DNA of 64,000 nucleotides, taken from NCBI GenBank assembly GCA_029550345.1, contig JAKPHK010000068.1:124001-188000 (forward strand), written 5' to 3'. Origin of the DNA: Pseudomonadota bacterium (lineage in GTDB: Bacteria > Pseudomonadota > Alphaproteobacteria > Sphingomonadales > Sphingomonadaceae). Shown here piece by piece: positions 1 through 10,653 of this stretch. The stretch's first letter is position 1. Each line of letters opens with the position of its first letter. Made by a program: the position numbers and the translations under genes. The notes beneath the pieces are model-generated. The model was given only the letters and a program-made list of their open reading frames with translations. It was not told the DNA's origin and did no database searches.

Positions 1-1327
1 TGATGTCGCCATCAAGGATCAGCCGACCGGCGCGGACTTCGCTGAACTTGCCGGGTTTGCCCGGTGCCAGACGGACCAGATCGCCGTTAGCCTGCACCAC
101 GGTCGCCTTGATCCCGCAGGCCTTGCCGAGCCGGGCCTGCTCCTTCATGTGCCGCAGCTCACCGTGGACTGGCATCAGGATCTGCGGACGCAGCCAGCCA
201 TAAAGCGCCTCCAGCTCGGGCCTACCCGGGTGGCCGGACACGTGGATTGCGTTCTGCCGATCGGTGACGATGGCGATGTCGCGCGCGGCTAGGCGGTTCT
301 GGATTCGCCCAATTGCGATTTCATTGCCGGGGATCTGGCGGCTTGAGAACAGCACCACATCGCCCGCCTCCAGAGCGATCGGGTGGGTGTCCTCAGCGAT
401 CCGGGCAAGGGCGGCGCGTGGCTCACCCTGCCCGCCCGTAGCGACGATCAGCACCTCACCACGCGGCAGGCCCATGGCGGTATCGAAGTCGATCACCTCG
501 GGCAGATCCTGCAAATAGCCGCAGCCCTTGGCAGCGCGGATGATCCGGTCGAGCGAACGCCCGGCAACGCACAGCCGCCGGTTGGTGGCCTGCGCCACTT
601 CGCCCAGCGTCTGCAAGCGCGCGACGTTTGACGCGAACGTGGTGACCAGCACGCGTTTTCCGTGGTGGCAGCCCACCTCGTCCAACAGGGCCGCGCGCAC
701 TGCCCCTTCCGATCCCGAAGCCTTCGGATTGAAGACATTGGTTGAATCGCACACCAGCGCGAGGACGCCCTGATCGCCGATCTCGGTCAGCTCGGCTGCG
801 GTCGCAGGCACCCCGACCAGCGGTTCGTCATCCAGTTTCCAGTCACCGGTGTGGAAAATCCGCCCATAAGGAGTCTCGATCACCAGCGCGTTGCCCTCGG
901 CAATCGAATGTGCCAGCGGAACGTAGCGGATGCCGAACGGTCCCAGATCAAACCGGTCCAGGTGTTCGATAACGGTCAGTTCAACCTCGTGGCGATTGCC
1001 CGCTTCCTCCAGCTTTTCATTCACCAGCTTGGCGGTGAATGGCGTGGCATAGAGCGGCACGCCAAGCTCCTGGGCGAAATAGGGCACCGCGCCGATGTGA
1101 TCCTCGTGCGCGTGGGTCAACACGATACCGAGCAGGTCCTGCTTGCGCTCCTCGATGAATTCCAGATCGGCGAAGACCAGCTCGGTCCCGGGATATTCGC
1201 TGGCACCAAAGGTCATGCCCAGATCGACCATCAGCCATTTGCCGTCGCAGCCGTAAAGATTGACGTTCATGCCAATCTCGCCCGAACCGCCGAGCGCGCA
1301 AAACAGAAGTTCCTTGCCCGGCTTCAT
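1..1327 (-). CDS. rnj: Ribonuclease J family metallo-beta-lactamase nuclease (3' end beyond window)
   Basis: The reading frame opens with [20 protein letters not shown], the usual N-terminus of alphaproteobacterial RNase J, and stays open to the left edge, giving about 442 residues. The family is usually near 550 residues, so roughly the last 100 are missing. The zinc-binding HxHxDH motif is visible as HAHEDH at residues 72-77. RNase J enzymes act on RNA as 5'-3' exonucleases and endonucleases with two metal ions, in the cytoplasm. The ATG overlaps the coaX stop by 4 bases (ATGA), so the gene is the distal part of the nuo-birA-coaX run. Identity is secure; the C-terminal domain cannot be assessed. 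Confidence 0.93.
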   Translation of the reverse strand, partial: MKPGKELLFCALGGSGEIGMNVNLYGCDGKWLMVDLGMTFGASEYPGTELVFADLEFIEERKQDLLGIVLTHAHEDHIGAVPYFAQELGVPLYATPFTAKLVNEKLEEAGNRHEVELTVIEHLDRFDLGPFGIRYVPLAHSIAEGNALVIETPYGRIFHTGDWKLDDEPLVGVPATAAELTEIGDQGVLALVCDSTNVFNPKASGSEGAVRAALLDEVGCHHGKRVLVTTFASNVARLQTLGEVAQATNRRLCVAGRSLDRIIRAAKGCGYLQDLPEVIDFDTAMGLPRGEVLIVATGGQGEPRAALARIAEDTHPIALEAGDVVLFSSRQIPGNEIAIGRIQNRLAARDIAIVTDRQNAIHVSGHPGRPELEALYGWLRPQILMPVHGELRHMKEQARLGKACGIKATVVQANGDLVRLAPGKPGKFSEVRAGRLILDGDI

Positions 1328-2109
1328 GCGGCCTCTGCCCGTCCGGCATACAGCAGCGCAATCCCGCGCAAGGTCAGATCCGGTTCGACCCGATCGAACA
1401 GGTGCCCGTGCTGCTGGAACAGCGGCGCCAGCCCGCCGGTGGCGATAACCTTGGTCGGTCGCCCGATCTCTGCCTTCATTCGCGCGATCATCCCTTCGAT
1501 CATGCTGACATAGCCCCAGTAGATCCCGATCTGCATCTGTCCGACAGTATCCTTGCCGATCACGCTGGAACTGGGCGGCGGCTCGATCGCGATCCGCGGA
1601 AGCATCGCCGCGGCATTGTAAAGCGCATCCAGCGAAAGGCTTACCCCGGTGGCGATCGATCCGCCCAGATAGGCTCCGTCAGCCCCGATGTGATCAAAGG
1701 TGGTCGCCGTGCCGAACGAGATGACGATCTTGTCCCCAGCTTCCAGTGCCTGCGCCGCGATCGCGTTAACCGCCCGGTCTGCGCCCAGCGCGCGCGGCTC
1801 ATCCACCTTGAGCGCGATGCCCCACTCGACCGGCGCACGCCCGCCGACCAGCGCCTCTACCCCGAAATACTTCGATGCCAGCTCCTGCAGATTGTGGAGT
1901 GCGCGCGGGACGACCGAAGCGATCACCACCGCATTCACTTCATCCCGGCTGTGCCCCTGCATCCGCAACAGTTGATCAAGCCAGACGGCATATTCATCGG
2001 CTGTCCGCTTGATGTCGGTCGCAAGGCGCCACCGCTGGACGATTTCCCCGGCCGGATTGACCAGGGCGAATTTTACATTGGTGTTGCCGTTGTCGATCGC
2101 CAGAAGCAT
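1324..2109 (-). CDS. coaX: Type III pantothenate kinase
   Basis: A 261-residue protein that phosphorylates pantothenate, the first step of coenzyme A synthesis. The type III (CoaX) signature DNGNT, which forms the phosphate-binding loop, is at residues 6-10, and a GADRAVNA motif lies in the middle of the protein. Length matches the family (about 255-265). It lies 18 bases after birA and overlaps the RNase J start by 4 bases. This nuo-birA-coaX-rnj order recurs in alphaproteobacteria. No other pantothenate kinase is in the window. Confidence 0.95.
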   Translation of the reverse strand: MLLAIDNGNTNVKFALVNPAGEIVQRWRLATDIKRTADEYAVWLDQLLRMQGHSRDEVNAVVIASVVPRALHNLQELASKYFGVEALVGGRAPVEWGIALKVDEPRALGADRAVNAIAAQALEAGDKIVISFGTATTFDHIGADGAYLGGSIATGVSLSLDALYNAAAMLPRIAIEPPPSSSVIGKDTVGQMQIGIYWGYVSMIEGMIARMKAEIGRPTKVIATGGLAPLFQQHGHLFDRVEPDLTLRGIALLYAGRAEAA

Positions 2110-2127
2110 GGCCCTGTCCTCAATGCC

Positions 2128-2850
2128 TTATCGATGTCCACCGGCAAGGCGCACCTCGCCAGCGTGGATTATCCGCGTCGTGCCGTCGGCAAGCCGCAGT
2201 TGCAAGGCCCCATCGCCAGTCAGCCCGCCGAATTGCCCTGCAAGCGGCGTTTCACCCGGCTCCCCGACCAGCAGCGGCGCCCCCACGGAGTGGGCTGCCG
2301 CCAGCCAGCGTGCGATCAGCGGCTCAAGCCCAAAACTGCGCCACCGCTCAAGCTCGAGCGCGAGCTGGCGGGCCAGAGCTTCGGCAAAGCAATCACGGTC
2401 AGGCGCCAGGCCGAATTCACCAAGAGCGATCGTTTCACGCCCATCCACCTGCGGTGCCTTGGCGAGGTTGACGCCGATCCCCACGATTACGATGTCTTCG
2501 GCGCGTTCAAGCAGGATACCGGCCAGTTTGGCTGTGCCGATCAGCAGGTCGTTGGGCCATTTGATTGTCACACGGGCCGAGGGCGGAACAAGCGGCGTCA
2601 CAACTTCATGCAGGGCCAACCCGGCTAGAAGGGCCAGACTGGCAGGTGCCGGGTCGCCTACCCGGGGCCGAACGACTGTCGAACCCATGAAATTGCCGAA
2701 GCCGTCGAACCACTGCCGCCCCTGACGGCCGCGCCCCGCGGTCTGCCGATCGGCGATCAGCCAGTCGCCTTCGACTGGACTGGCCGCAGTCCCGGCCAGT
2801 TCAGCCAGATCGGCGTTGGTAGAGCCGGTTTCGGGAACGAAACGGATCAA
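2128..2850 (-). CDS. birA: Biotin--[acetyl-CoA-carboxylase] ligase, TTG start
   Basis: The protein joins biotin to the carrier protein of acetyl-CoA carboxylase. The biotinyl-AMP loop GRGRQG is at about residues 39-44, and the catalytic-lysine region reads KWPNDLL near residue 100. There is no N-terminal HTH, so it is a monofunctional ligase rather than a BirA repressor. I chose the TTG at 2850 because it overlaps the nuoN stop as TTGA and puts the conserved core (MIRFVPETGSTNADL) right at the start, giving 240 residues. A longer reading from 2958 would run 36 codons into nuoN with no family similarity. The function is secure, the start less so. Confidence 0.9.
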   Translation of the reverse strand: MIRFVPETGSTNADLAELAGTAASPVEGDWLIADRQTAGRGRQGRQWFDGFGNFMGSTVVRPRVGDPAPASLALLAGLALHEVVTPLVPPSARVTIKWPNDLLIGTAKLAGILLERAEDIVIVGIGVNLAKAPQVDGRETIALGEFGLAPDRDCFAEALARQLALELERWRSFGLEPLIARWLAAAHSVGAPLLVGEPGETPLAGQFGGLTGDGALQLRLADGTTRIIHAGEVRLAGGHR

Positions 2851-4313
2851 GTCGCCGCAAACAGCACACCGGAGGCAACGGCGGCCAGTGCGCCCAGCCC
2901 CTTGGTGAACACCCAGCCCAGCGGCGAGATGAACAGGGCGCATATCGCCAGCAGCCATTCGTGCACCATATCACTGCGACCGGCGATCTTGCCCGCGGGT
3001 TCATCAAAGTACATCACCTTGATCACCTTGAGGTAATAGAACGCGCCAATCACGCTGGCGATTGCGGCAACCAGTGCCCAGACCAGCAGACCAGACTGCA
3101 CCGCGGCCTGAAACACCACGAACTTGCCCCAGAACCCGAAGAAGAACGGGATCCCCGCCATCGAGAACATCACCGAACCCAGCCCCAGCGCCAGCAGCGG
3201 ACGGCTGCGCGACAGCCCGGCAAGGTCGGAAATAGCCTCAACCTGGTGCCCGGCTTCATCGCGCAGCATCAGCACTGCGACAAAGCCCGCCAGGGTCATC
3301 GGCACGTAGATCGCCAGATAGACCAGCATCGCGGAAATGCCTTCCGGGCTGGCCGCTGCCAGCCCCAGCAGGATGAAACCAACGTTGTTGATCGAGGAAT
3401 AGGCCAGCAGGCGCTTGATATTGGTCTGCCGGATCGCGCCGAGCGCCCCGATCACGATCGACGCAATCGATGCCGCGATCACGATTTGCTGCCAGGCAGC
3501 AGCGGCCGAGCCAAAGGCTTCGGTGACGACCCGTGCGGTCATCGCCAACGCGGCAACCTTGGGGGCGGAAGCGAACAGCGTGGTCACCGGGGTCGGTGCC
3601 CCCTCGTACACATCAGGGGTCCACATATGGAACGGCACCGCGCTGACCTTGAAGGCCAGCCCCGCCAGCATGAAGGTCATGCCGAACAGCGCGCCCTTGG
3701 AAAGCCCCGCACCGGTGGCGGCGGCAATCCCGTCAAACGCGATCGTGCCAGTGAAGCCATAGGTCATGCTCATCCCGAACAGCAGGAATCCGCTGGCGAG
3801 GGCGCCGAGCACGAAATACTTGAGGCCCGCCTCGGCCGAGCGGTCATCGGCCTTGAGGAAGGCGGCGAGGACATAGGCGGCGAGCGAGTTGAGTTCTAGC
3901 CCGACATAAAGCGTCAGCAGATTGGTTGCCGAAACCATCATCGCCATGCCGATCGCAGCGAAGACGACCAGTACCGGGAATTCTCCGCGATAGCCGCCGT
4001 GCCGTTCAAAGAACGCAGGCGATACCGCGAGCGATGCCGCTGCTGCCACAAAGATCAGGATCTTGGCGAACGCGGCAAAGGCATCGGCGGAGAACAGCCC
4101 ATCAAAGGCCAGTGCGGCCGGTCCGCTGACGCCGTTCAGCAGGGTCGGCACCACCATCGCGGTCGCACCCAGCAGGACCAGAACGCCCAGCCAGTTGATC
4201 GCGCGGGCGTCCTTGCGGCCCTGCCCCCAGGCCGAAGCCAGCAGCAGTACCAGTCCCGAAACGCTCAGGAATTCTTCAGGCGCAGCGAGGCGCAGAGACT
4301 GCATCCAGTCCAT
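2847..4313 (-). CDS. nuoN: NADH-quinone oxidoreductase subunit N
   Basis: A 488-residue polytopic membrane protein, one of the three antiporter-like proton-pumping subunits of complex I. The conserved glutamate helix reads LELNSLAAYVLAAF, and the lysine-containing loop KVSAVPFHMWTPDVYEGAP is typical of NuoN/ND2. It starts one base inside the nuoM stop (TGATG) and ends in a TTGA overlap with birA, consistent with one polycistronic message. Length is normal for the family. Confidence 0.97.
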   Translation of the reverse strand: MDWMQSLRLAAPEEFLSVSGLVLLLASAWGQGRKDARAINWLGVLVLLGATAMVVPTLLNGVSGPAALAFDGLFSADAFAAFAKILIFVAAAASLAVSPAFFERHGGYRGEFPVLVVFAAIGMAMMVSATNLLTLYVGLELNSLAAYVLAAFLKADDRSAEAGLKYFVLGALASGFLLFGMSMTYGFTGTIAFDGIAAATGAGLSKGALFGMTFMLAGLAFKVSAVPFHMWTPDVYEGAPTPVTTLFASAPKVAALAMTARVVTEAFGSAAAAWQQIVIAASIASIVIGALGAIRQTNIKRLLAYSSINNVGFILLGLAAASPEGISAMLVYLAIYVPMTLAGFVAVLMLRDEAGHQVEAISDLAGLSRSRPLLALGLGSVMFSMAGIPFFFGFWGKFVVFQAAVQSGLLVWALVAAIASVIGAFYYLKVIKVMYFDEPAGKIAGRSDMVHEWLLAICALFISPLGWVFTKGLGALAAVASGVLFAAT

Positions 4314-5842
4314 CAGTGCGCCCCCCCTTCCTGGGCGTGTTCTTCAGTATGCGCCTTGGGCTGGCCCGCGGTCAGGTGGGCATCGCCTTCGGGCTTGGCC
4401 CGCGCCAGGCGCGCATCCAGTGCGGCAATATCGCTGCGCATCGGGGCCATGAACGTTTCCGGATAGACCCCCATCCACAGCACTGCCGCGGCAATCGGCG
4501 CCAGCATCAGCCATTCGCGCACCGACAGATCGGGCATGGCCGCAGCATCGGCGTTCTTCTGTTCGCCAAAGGCAACCCGGCGATAGAGGTAGAGCATATA
4601 GGCCGCCCCCAGGATCACGCCGGTACCGGCCACGAAGGCCACCCAGCTCGACATCTTGTAGATGCCCGCAAGGCTCAGGAATTCACCGACGAAGCCTGAA
4701 GTGCCGGGCAGGCCGACCGAAGCCATGGTGAACAGCATGAAGAACAACGCATACTTGGGCATATTGATCGAAAGCCCGCCGTAACGGCTGATCTCGCGGG
4801 TATGGAGCCGGTCATAAATCACCCCGACACACAGGAACAGCGCGCCCGAAACAAGGCCGTGGCTGAGCATCACCACCATTGAGCCTTCCAGCCCCTGGGT
4901 GTTGAAGGAAAACAGCCCGATTGTGACGATCGCCATGTGCGCGACCGAGGAATAGGCGATCAGCTTTTTCATGTCCGCCTGAACCAGCGCGATAAGCGAA
5001 GTGATCACCACCGCCGCCATCGACAGGATATAGATCAGCCAGGCGTAATGAGCGCTCGCCTCCGGGAACATCGGCAGCGAGAAGCGGATGAAGCCGTACC
5101 CGCCCATCTTCAGCAGCACGCCCGCAAGGATCACCGAACCTGCGGTGGGCGCCTGGACGTGGGCATCGGGAAGCCAGGTGTGGACCGGCCACATCGGCAT
5201 CTTCACCGCGAAGCTGGCGAAGAAGGCCAGCCACAGCCACTTCTGCGCCTCGACCGGGAAGTCGTATTCCATCAGCGTCGGGATGTCGGTGGTTCCAGCT
5301 TCCTGCGCCATCCAGATCATCGCGATCAGCATCACGATCGACCCCAGCAGGGTATAGAGGAAGAACTTGTAGCTGGCGTAGATTCGGTCAGCCCCGCCCC
5401 AGATCCCGATGATCAGGTACATTGGGATCAGCCCGGCTTCGAAGAAGATGTAGAACAGGAACAGGTCCTGCGCGGCGAAAACGCCGATCATCAGCAGTTC
5501 CATCAGCAGGAAGGCAGCCATGTATTCGCCCACCCGCTTTTCGATCGACCGACTGGCCAGAATGCAGATCGGCATCAGGAACACCGAAAGCTCGATCAGC
5601 AGCAGCGCGATCCCGTCAATCCCGAGCTTCCACGCGAAGCCCTGGAACAGAGGTACGCTTTCCTGAAACTGCCACCGCGCGCCGCCGACATCGAAATTGC
5701 ACCACAACACCACGCCCAGCGCCAGATCGATCAGCGTCGCCGCCAGCGCAACGGTCCGCGCGGTCTGCGCCGGAACCAGCAGGCAGATCACGCCCCCGAT
5801 CAGCGGGACCAGCAGCATCAGCGAGAGGATATGTTCCATCAT
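4313..5842 (-). CDS. nuoM: NADH-quinone oxidoreductase subunit M
   Basis: A 509-residue antiporter-like membrane subunit of complex I. Conserved charged residues are seen in FFEAGLIPMYLIIGIWGG and in the lysine loop KMPMWPVHTWLPDAHVQAP. The C-terminal tail after the last helix is hydrophilic and holds several His and Glu residues (residues about 485-509). The start is MM; either Met may be used. It begins 1 base after the nuoL stop and overlaps nuoN by one base. Confidence 0.97.
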   Translation of the reverse strand: MMEHILSLMLLVPLIGGVICLLVPAQTARTVALAATLIDLALGVVLWCNFDVGGARWQFQESVPLFQGFAWKLGIDGIALLLIELSVFLMPICILASRSIEKRVGEYMAAFLLMELLMIGVFAAQDLFLFYIFFEAGLIPMYLIIGIWGGADRIYASYKFFLYTLLGSIVMLIAMIWMAQEAGTTDIPTLMEYDFPVEAQKWLWLAFFASFAVKMPMWPVHTWLPDAHVQAPTAGSVILAGVLLKMGGYGFIRFSLPMFPEASAHYAWLIYILSMAAVVITSLIALVQADMKKLIAYSSVAHMAIVTIGLFSFNTQGLEGSMVVMLSHGLVSGALFLCVGVIYDRLHTREISRYGGLSINMPKYALFFMLFTMASVGLPGTSGFVGEFLSLAGIYKMSSWVAFVAGTGVILGAAYMLYLYRRVAFGEQKNADAAAMPDLSVREWLMLAPIAAAVLWMGVYPETFMAPMRSDIAALDARLARAKPEGDAHLTAGQPKAHTEEHAQEGGAH

Positions 5843-5843
5843 G

Positions 5844-7856
5844 TCAGTGCACCAGAACCCAGCTGATTGCCGCGGTGAGGCCGAGCAGCATCACCAATGC
5901 GTAGGAATAGAGAAAACCGGTCTGCAACTTCGAAGCGATCCGGCTGCCCTGGACCACGACCCAGGCCGAGCCGTTGGGACCGAACCGGTCGATCAGGCCC
6001 TGATCGCCGAGCTTCCAGAACTTCTCACCCAGCCAGAACGCGGGGCGGACGAAGATCCGGTCATAAAGCTCGTCGAAGAACCACTTGTTGTAAACGAAGG
6101 TGTAGAGCGGCTTGATCGCGGCAGCGAACTTCGCCGGGAAGGCGGGGTTCCGGATATAGCCGTACCAGGCGATCGCCAGACCAGTGATCATCACCGTGAA
6201 CGGAGCCCATTTCACCCAGGTCGGCACACCGTGCATATGGTGGATCAGCTCTTCGCTGAAGACCACGCTGCCCTGCCAGAAATGCCCAGCACCCTCGCTG
6301 ATGAACGAGTGGTTGAACACCAGGCCGGCGAATATCGCACCGAGCGACAGAACGCCCAACGGGATCAGCATGTTGATCGGGCTTTCGTGCGGGTGATAGC
6401 CGGCGGTCCCGTCATCGTGCTTGGCGTGGTGGCCAGCCCCGTGATGATCGTCACGCACCGCGTGCTGGATATGCTCCGACTGATCCCAGCGCGGCTTGCC
6501 GAAGAAGGTCAGGAACACCAGACGCCAGGAATAGAAGCTGGTCAGCAGCGCGGCGAAAATCCCCATCCAGAACCCGAAGGCACCGATCGACGTGTGCGCA
6601 CCGAAAGCCGCTTCGAGAATCGCGTCCTTCGAATAGAACCCGGCAAACCCGAACAGGCCGACGATACCGACACCGGTGATCGCTAGAGTCCCCATGGTCA
6701 TCGCCCAGAAGGTGAGCGGGATGTGCTTCCTGAGGCCGCCATAGTACCGCATATCCTGTTCGTGGTGCATGGCGTGGATCACGCTCCCTGCGCCAAGGAA
6801 CAGCAGCGCCTTGAAGAAGGCGTGGGTGAACAGGTGGAACATCGCTGCACCCGGCGCACCGACACCCGCAGCCACGAACATATAGCCCAGCTGCGAACAG
6901 GTCGAATAGGCGATCACCCGCTTGATATCCCACTGGGTAGTGCCGATCGTAGCCGCAAAGAACAGCGTTGCAGCACCGACGGCAGTCACCACCGCCATCG
7001 CGGTCGGGCTGGTTTCGAACATCGGGGAAAGACGGCAGACCATGAACACGCCCGCGGTCACCATGGTAGCGGCGTGGATCAGCGCGGAGACCGGAGTTGG
7101 CCCTTCCATCGCGTCGGGAAGCCAGGTGTGCAGCCCCAGCTGGGCCGATTTGCCCATCGCGCCGATGAACAACAGAATGCACAGGATCGTCATCGTATCC
7201 CACTGCATCCCCAGGAACCCGATCGTCGATCCGGCCATTGAAGGCGCGCGGACCAGGATTTCAGGGATCGAAACGGTGTTGAACACCAGGAAGGTTCCAA
7301 AAATACCGAGCATGAAACCCAGATCGCCCACGCGGTTGACCACGAAGGCCTTGATCGCGGCGGCGCTGGCACTTGGCTTGCGGAACCAGAACCCGATCAG
7401 GAGGTAAGAGGCAAGCCCCACCCCTTCCCAACCGAAGAACATCTGGACCAGATTGTCGGCCGTCACCAGCATCAGCATGGCGAAGGTAAACAGGCTAAGA
7501 TAGGCGAAGAACCGCGGCTGATCCGGGTCTTCGGCCATGTAGCCCCACGAATAGAGGTGGACCAGCGCCGAGACCGAGGTGACCACCACCAGCATGATCG
7601 CGGTCAGCGTATCGACCCGCAGGGCCCAGTCAAAGGTCAGGCTGCCCGACTGGACCCAGTGCAGCACCTGCACCACGTGCGGTTCGGCATGGCCGCCGAC
7701 GAAGCTCAGGAAAATCGGCCAGCTGAGCGCGCAAGCAATGAACAGCGAGCCGGTCGTGATCGACTTGACCGCGACATTACCCAGCGCCCGGTTGCCCAGC
7801 CCACCGACAATCGCGGCCAGCAAGGGCAGAAATACGATGAGGAGGATCGGTTCCAC
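5844..7856 (-). CDS. nuoL: NADH-quinone oxidoreductase subunit L
   Basis: A 670-residue membrane subunit, the most distal proton pump of complex I, with the long C-terminal lateral helix that lies along NuoM and NuoN. The glutamate helix [18 protein letters not shown] and the lysine-histidine loop [20 protein letters not shown] are present. A histidine-rich soluble loop (residues about 465-490) holds many His and Asp residues; such loops vary between species. It lies 7 bases after nuoK. Confidence 0.97.
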   Translation of the reverse strand: MEPILLIVFLPLLAAIVGGLGNRALGNVAVKSITTGSLFIACALSWPIFLSFVGGHAEPHVVQVLHWVQSGSLTFDWALRVDTLTAIMLVVVTSVSALVHLYSWGYMAEDPDQPRFFAYLSLFTFAMLMLVTADNLVQMFFGWEGVGLASYLLIGFWFRKPSASAAAIKAFVVNRVGDLGFMLGIFGTFLVFNTVSIPEILVRAPSMAGSTIGFLGMQWDTMTILCILLFIGAMGKSAQLGLHTWLPDAMEGPTPVSALIHAATMVTAGVFMVCRLSPMFETSPTAMAVVTAVGAATLFFAATIGTTQWDIKRVIAYSTCSQLGYMFVAAGVGAPGAAMFHLFTHAFFKALLFLGAGSVIHAMHHEQDMRYYGGLRKHIPLTFWAMTMGTLAITGVGIVGLFGFAGFYSKDAILEAAFGAHTSIGAFGFWMGIFAALLTSFYSWRLVFLTFFGKPRWDQSEHIQHAVRDDHHGAGHHAKHDDGTAGYHPHESPINMLIPLGVLSLGAIFAGLVFNHSFISEGAGHFWQGSVVFSEELIHHMHGVPTWVKWAPFTVMITGLAIAWYGYIRNPAFPAKFAAAIKPLYTFVYNKWFFDELYDRIFVRPAFWLGEKFWKLGDQGLIDRFGPNGSAWVVVQGSRIASKLQTGFLYSYALVMLLGLTAAISWVLVH

Positions 7857-7863
7857 TGCTGCC

Positions 7864-8169
7864 TTACCCCTTCATCTGGCTGACGTCTTCGACCGCGATG
7901 GTGCCGCGGTCGCGGAAATAGATAACCAGGATCGCCAGCCCGACTGCGGCCTCACCCGCGGCGACGGTCAGCACGAACATCGCAAAGACTTGGCCCGTCA
8001 GATCGCCCAGGAAGCTCGAAAAGGCGACCAGGTTGATGTTCACCGCCAGCAGGATCAGTTCGATCGCCATCAGGATGATGATCACGTTCTTGCGGTTGAG
8101 GAAAATCCCCAGCACGCCCAGCACGAACAGGATCGAGCTGACCACGACATAGTGTTCAATGCCGATCAC
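7864..8169 (-). CDS. nuoK: NADH-quinone oxidoreductase subunit K
   Basis: A 101-residue protein with three predicted transmembrane helices, matching NuoK/ND4L in size. The membrane glutamate of helix 2 is in [19 protein letters not shown]. It forms part of the proton path between NuoA/H/J and the antiporter subunits. The ATG overlaps the nuoJ stop by 4 bases (ATGA). Confidence 0.96.
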   Translation of the reverse strand: MIGIEHYVVVSSILFVLGVLGIFLNRKNVIIILMAIELILLAVNINLVAFSSFLGDLTGQVFAMFVLTVAAGEAAVGLAILVIYFRDRGTIAVEDVSQMKG

Positions 8170-8783
8170 AGTTTCACCCCCTGCCCGACTTCGGGCTTCA
8201 TGTTGACAGTCGCCTCATCCGGACGGCGGGCGATCTGGCGCGATACGTTCTGCCCGCGCACGTCGCCGCGCTTGCGGTGGGTCAGCACGATCGCGCCGAC
8301 CATGGCCACCAGCAGCAGCACCCCGGCAGCTTCGAACAGGAACAGGTACTTGCCGTAAAGCAGGTGCCCGATTGCCTTGATATTGCTGACATCTGCCGGA
8401 ATGGCCGCGCTGCCGTCAGGCGTTCCAAGCTGGATGCCGCCTGCGCCAACCGCGCCAAGGCCAATCGCAATCTCGGCCAGCAGGACCAGCGCCAGCAGCA
8501 GGCCGAGCGGGAAGTTCTTGATGAACCCAGCCCGCATCGCCGCGAAATCGACGTTGAGCATCATCACCACGAACAGGAACAGCACCGCAACCGCCCCGAC
8601 ATAGACGATCACCAGCAGCATCGCGATGAACTCGGCCCCGGCCAGAACCATCAGTCCGGCGGCGTTGAAAAAGGCCAGAATCAGCCACAGCACCGAATGG
8701 ACCGGATTGCGTGCGGTGATCGTCATCGCGCCCGACAGGATCGTCAGCGCGGCGAACAGGTAGAAGGAGATCAGCTGGATCAT
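8166..8783 (-). CDS. nuoJ: NADH-quinone oxidoreductase subunit J
   Basis: A 205-residue membrane protein with about five helices and a hydrophilic C-terminal tail, typical of NuoJ/ND6. The helix containing [17 protein letters not shown] is the conserved pi-bulge helix region that changes shape during turnover in the family. It follows nuoI by 12 bases and overlaps nuoK by 4. Confidence 0.96.
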   Translation of the reverse strand: MIQLISFYLFAALTILSGAMTITARNPVHSVLWLILAFFNAAGLMVLAGAEFIAMLLVIVYVGAVAVLFLFVVMMLNVDFAAMRAGFIKNFPLGLLLALVLLAEIAIGLGAVGAGGIQLGTPDGSAAIPADVSNIKAIGHLLYGKYLFLFEAAGVLLLVAMVGAIVLTHRKRGDVRGQNVSRQIARRPDEATVNMKPEVGQGVKL

Positions 8784-8795
8784 TGCGCGCGCCCC

Positions 8796-9281
8796 CTACC
8801 GATACGGCGCATCGGCTTCAAGGTTCGCGGCAATCGCCCGCTCCCACTTGTCCCCGTTCGCCAGCAGCTTGGCCTTGTCGTAAAACAGTTCCTGCCGCGT
8901 TTCGGTTGCATATTCGAAGTTCGGCCCTTCGACGATCGCATCAACCGGGCAGGCCTCCTGGCAAAAGCCGCAGAAGATGCATTTGGTCATGTCGATGTCA
9001 TAGCGGGTGGTGCGGCGGCTGCCGTCCTCACGCGGTTCGGCCTCAATCGTGATCGCCTGCGCCGGGCAGGTCGCCTCACACAGCTTGCAGGCAATGCAGC
9101 GTTCCTCGCCGTTGGGATAACGGCGCAGCGCGTGCTCACCGCGGAAGCGGGGCGAGAGCGGGTTCTTCTCGTTGGGATAGTTGATCGTCGCCTTGGGCTT
9201 GAAGAAATACTTCAAGGTCAGCCAATGCGCCTTCACGAACTCCCAGAGGGTAAAGGATTTGATGAGTTGGGCGGCGGTCAT
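8796..9281 (-). CDS. nuoI: NADH-quinone oxidoreductase subunit I (2x[4Fe-4S])
   Basis: A 161-residue peripheral-arm subunit carrying clusters N6a and N6b. Two classical ferredoxin motifs are visible: [12 protein letters not shown] from Cys62 and [12 protein letters not shown] from Cys101. The N-terminal region lies on the membrane arm. Its ATG overlaps the stop of the preceding non-nuo gene as ATGA. Length matches alphaproteobacterial NuoI (about 160). Confidence 0.97.
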   Translation of the reverse strand: MTAAQLIKSFTLWEFVKAHWLTLKYFFKPKATINYPNEKNPLSPRFRGEHALRRYPNGEERCIACKLCEATCPAQAITIEAEPREDGSRRTTRYDIDMTKCIFCGFCQEACPVDAIVEGPNFEYATETRQELFYDKAKLLANGDKWERAIAANLEADAPYR

Positions 9282-9616
9282 GCCTGCGTTCCTAATCGCT
9301 TTGCTTCTTCTTCGTTCAAATCAGCCAACCACGCGGTCAACATTGCTGTCACTATCCCGACAAGCCAAATCGGAAGGTTCCAAATAAAATCAACGATCTT
9401 CTGAACGCCCACCCATTTGAACGTGGGTTTTCGCAACCAATCAAGCACATCCGCTTTCTGTGTTTCGCCATACCTGAGCCATTCGTAGACGTGCCTGAAG
9501 AGCTCGAACAGAGTAACGCAAACCGCGATTGCAAAGATCCACCAACAAACTCTCGACCAGAAGACAGCATCTGACTTTTGCTGCTCGATTGTGCGCTCCG
9601 CTTCATTGTTGCTCAC
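9278..9616 (-). CDS. Two-helix membrane protein of unknown function inside the nuo operon
   Basis: I do not recognise this 112-residue protein. The N-terminus is hydrophilic, then come two hydrophobic stretches: about residues 21-40 (ending in FELFRHVY) and about 76-97 (around the WNLP motif and following residues). The GTG start at 9616 overlaps the nuoH stop as GTGA, and the TGA stop overlaps the nuoI start as ATGA, so translation is probably coupled on both sides. An ATG at 9640 would overlap nuoH by 28 bases and is less likely. By hand count the G+C of 9301-9540 is about 48 percent, clearly below the surrounding nuo genes, which suggests recent acquisition. No link to complex I function can be shown from sequence. 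Confidence 0.75.
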   Translation of the reverse strand: MSNNEAERTIEQQKSDAVFWSRVCWWIFAIAVCVTLFELFRHVYEWLRYGETQKADVLDWLRKPTFKWVGVQKIVDFIWNLPIWLVGIVTAMLTAWLADLNEEEAKRLGTQA

Positions 9617-10653
9617 GCCCCTTGCCTCCACATCAGCCAACCGCTCACCAGAACGACGAACAGCAGCGACACCGGCAGGAACACCTTCCAGCCCAGCCGC
9701 ATCAGTTGGTCATAGCGATAGCGTGGGACCGTGGCCTTGACCCAGCTGAACACGAAGAAGAACACGAAGATCTTGATGAACAGCCACAGCCAGCCCGGGA
9801 TCAGATAGAGCGGCGCCCAATCGACCGGGGGCAGATAGCCGCCCCAGAACAGCACGGCGTTGAGCGCGCACATCAGCAGCACGTTGGCATATTCGCCCAG
9901 CCAGTAGAGCGCGAAGCTCATGCTGGAATATTCGGTCTGGTAACCGGCAACCAGCTCGCTTTCGGCCTCGGTCAGGTCGAACGGGGCGCGCTGGGTTTCA
10001 GCCATGCCCGAAATCAGGAACATCACCGCCATCGGGAACAGCAGCGGGTTGAAGCCGAAGCCATTGAGGAAACCGAAGATGTGGCCCTTCTGCGCCTCGA
10101 CGATGCCACCCATCTGGAAGGTTCCGGCATACATCACCACGCAGATCAGAATGAACCCGATCGACACTTCGTAGGAGATCATCTGCGCCGAGGCGCGCAT
10201 TGCCGAGAAGAACGGGTACTTCGAATTCGAAGACCACCCGGCGATGATCGTGCCGTAAACGCCCAGCGAGGAAATCGCGAGGATATAGAGAAGGCCGACA
10301 TTGATATCGGCCAGGATCGCGCCCGAATTGAACGGGATCACCGCCCAGGCCATCAGCGCCACGGTGAACGTGATGATCGGCGCCAGCAGGAACAGCCCCT
10401 TGCTCGCGGCAGAGGGGATGATCGTTTCCTGCAGGAACACCTTCAGCCCGTCAGCGAACGATTGCAGCAGCCCCAGCGGCCCGACCACGTTCGGCCCCCG
10501 CCGCAGCGCCATCGCCGCCCAAACCTTGCGGTCAAAATAGATGATCATCGCCACCGCCAGCATGAGCGGCAGCGCGATGAGCAGGATGCCCGCCACCGTG
10601 GCGATCAACCAGGCCCATTCATATGGCAGCCATTGGGAGAAAAACTCGGTCAT
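9613..10653 (-). CDS. nuoH: NADH-quinone oxidoreductase subunit H
   Basis: A 346-residue membrane subunit with about eight helices that forms much of the quinone-binding cavity. Typical signatures include MALRRGPNVVGPLGLLQSFA near the N-terminus and ETQRAPFDLTEAESELVAGY in the large cytoplasmic loop, rich in conserved Glu and Arg. Its ATG overlaps the preceding small gene by one base (TGATG). Confidence 0.97.
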   Translation of the reverse strand: MTEFFSQWLPYEWAWLIATVAGILLIALPLMLAVAMIIYFDRKVWAAMALRRGPNVVGPLGLLQSFADGLKVFLQETIIPSAASKGLFLLAPIITFTVALMAWAVIPFNSGAILADINVGLLYILAISSLGVYGTIIAGWSSNSKYPFFSAMRASAQMISYEVSIGFILICVVMYAGTFQMGGIVEAQKGHIFGFLNGFGFNPLLFPMAVMFLISGMAETQRAPFDLTEAESELVAGYQTEYSSMSFALYWLGEYANVLLMCALNAVLFWGGYLPPVDWAPLYLIPGWLWLFIKIFVFFFVFSWVKATVPRYRYDQLMRLGWKVFLPVSLLFVVLVSGWLMWRQGA

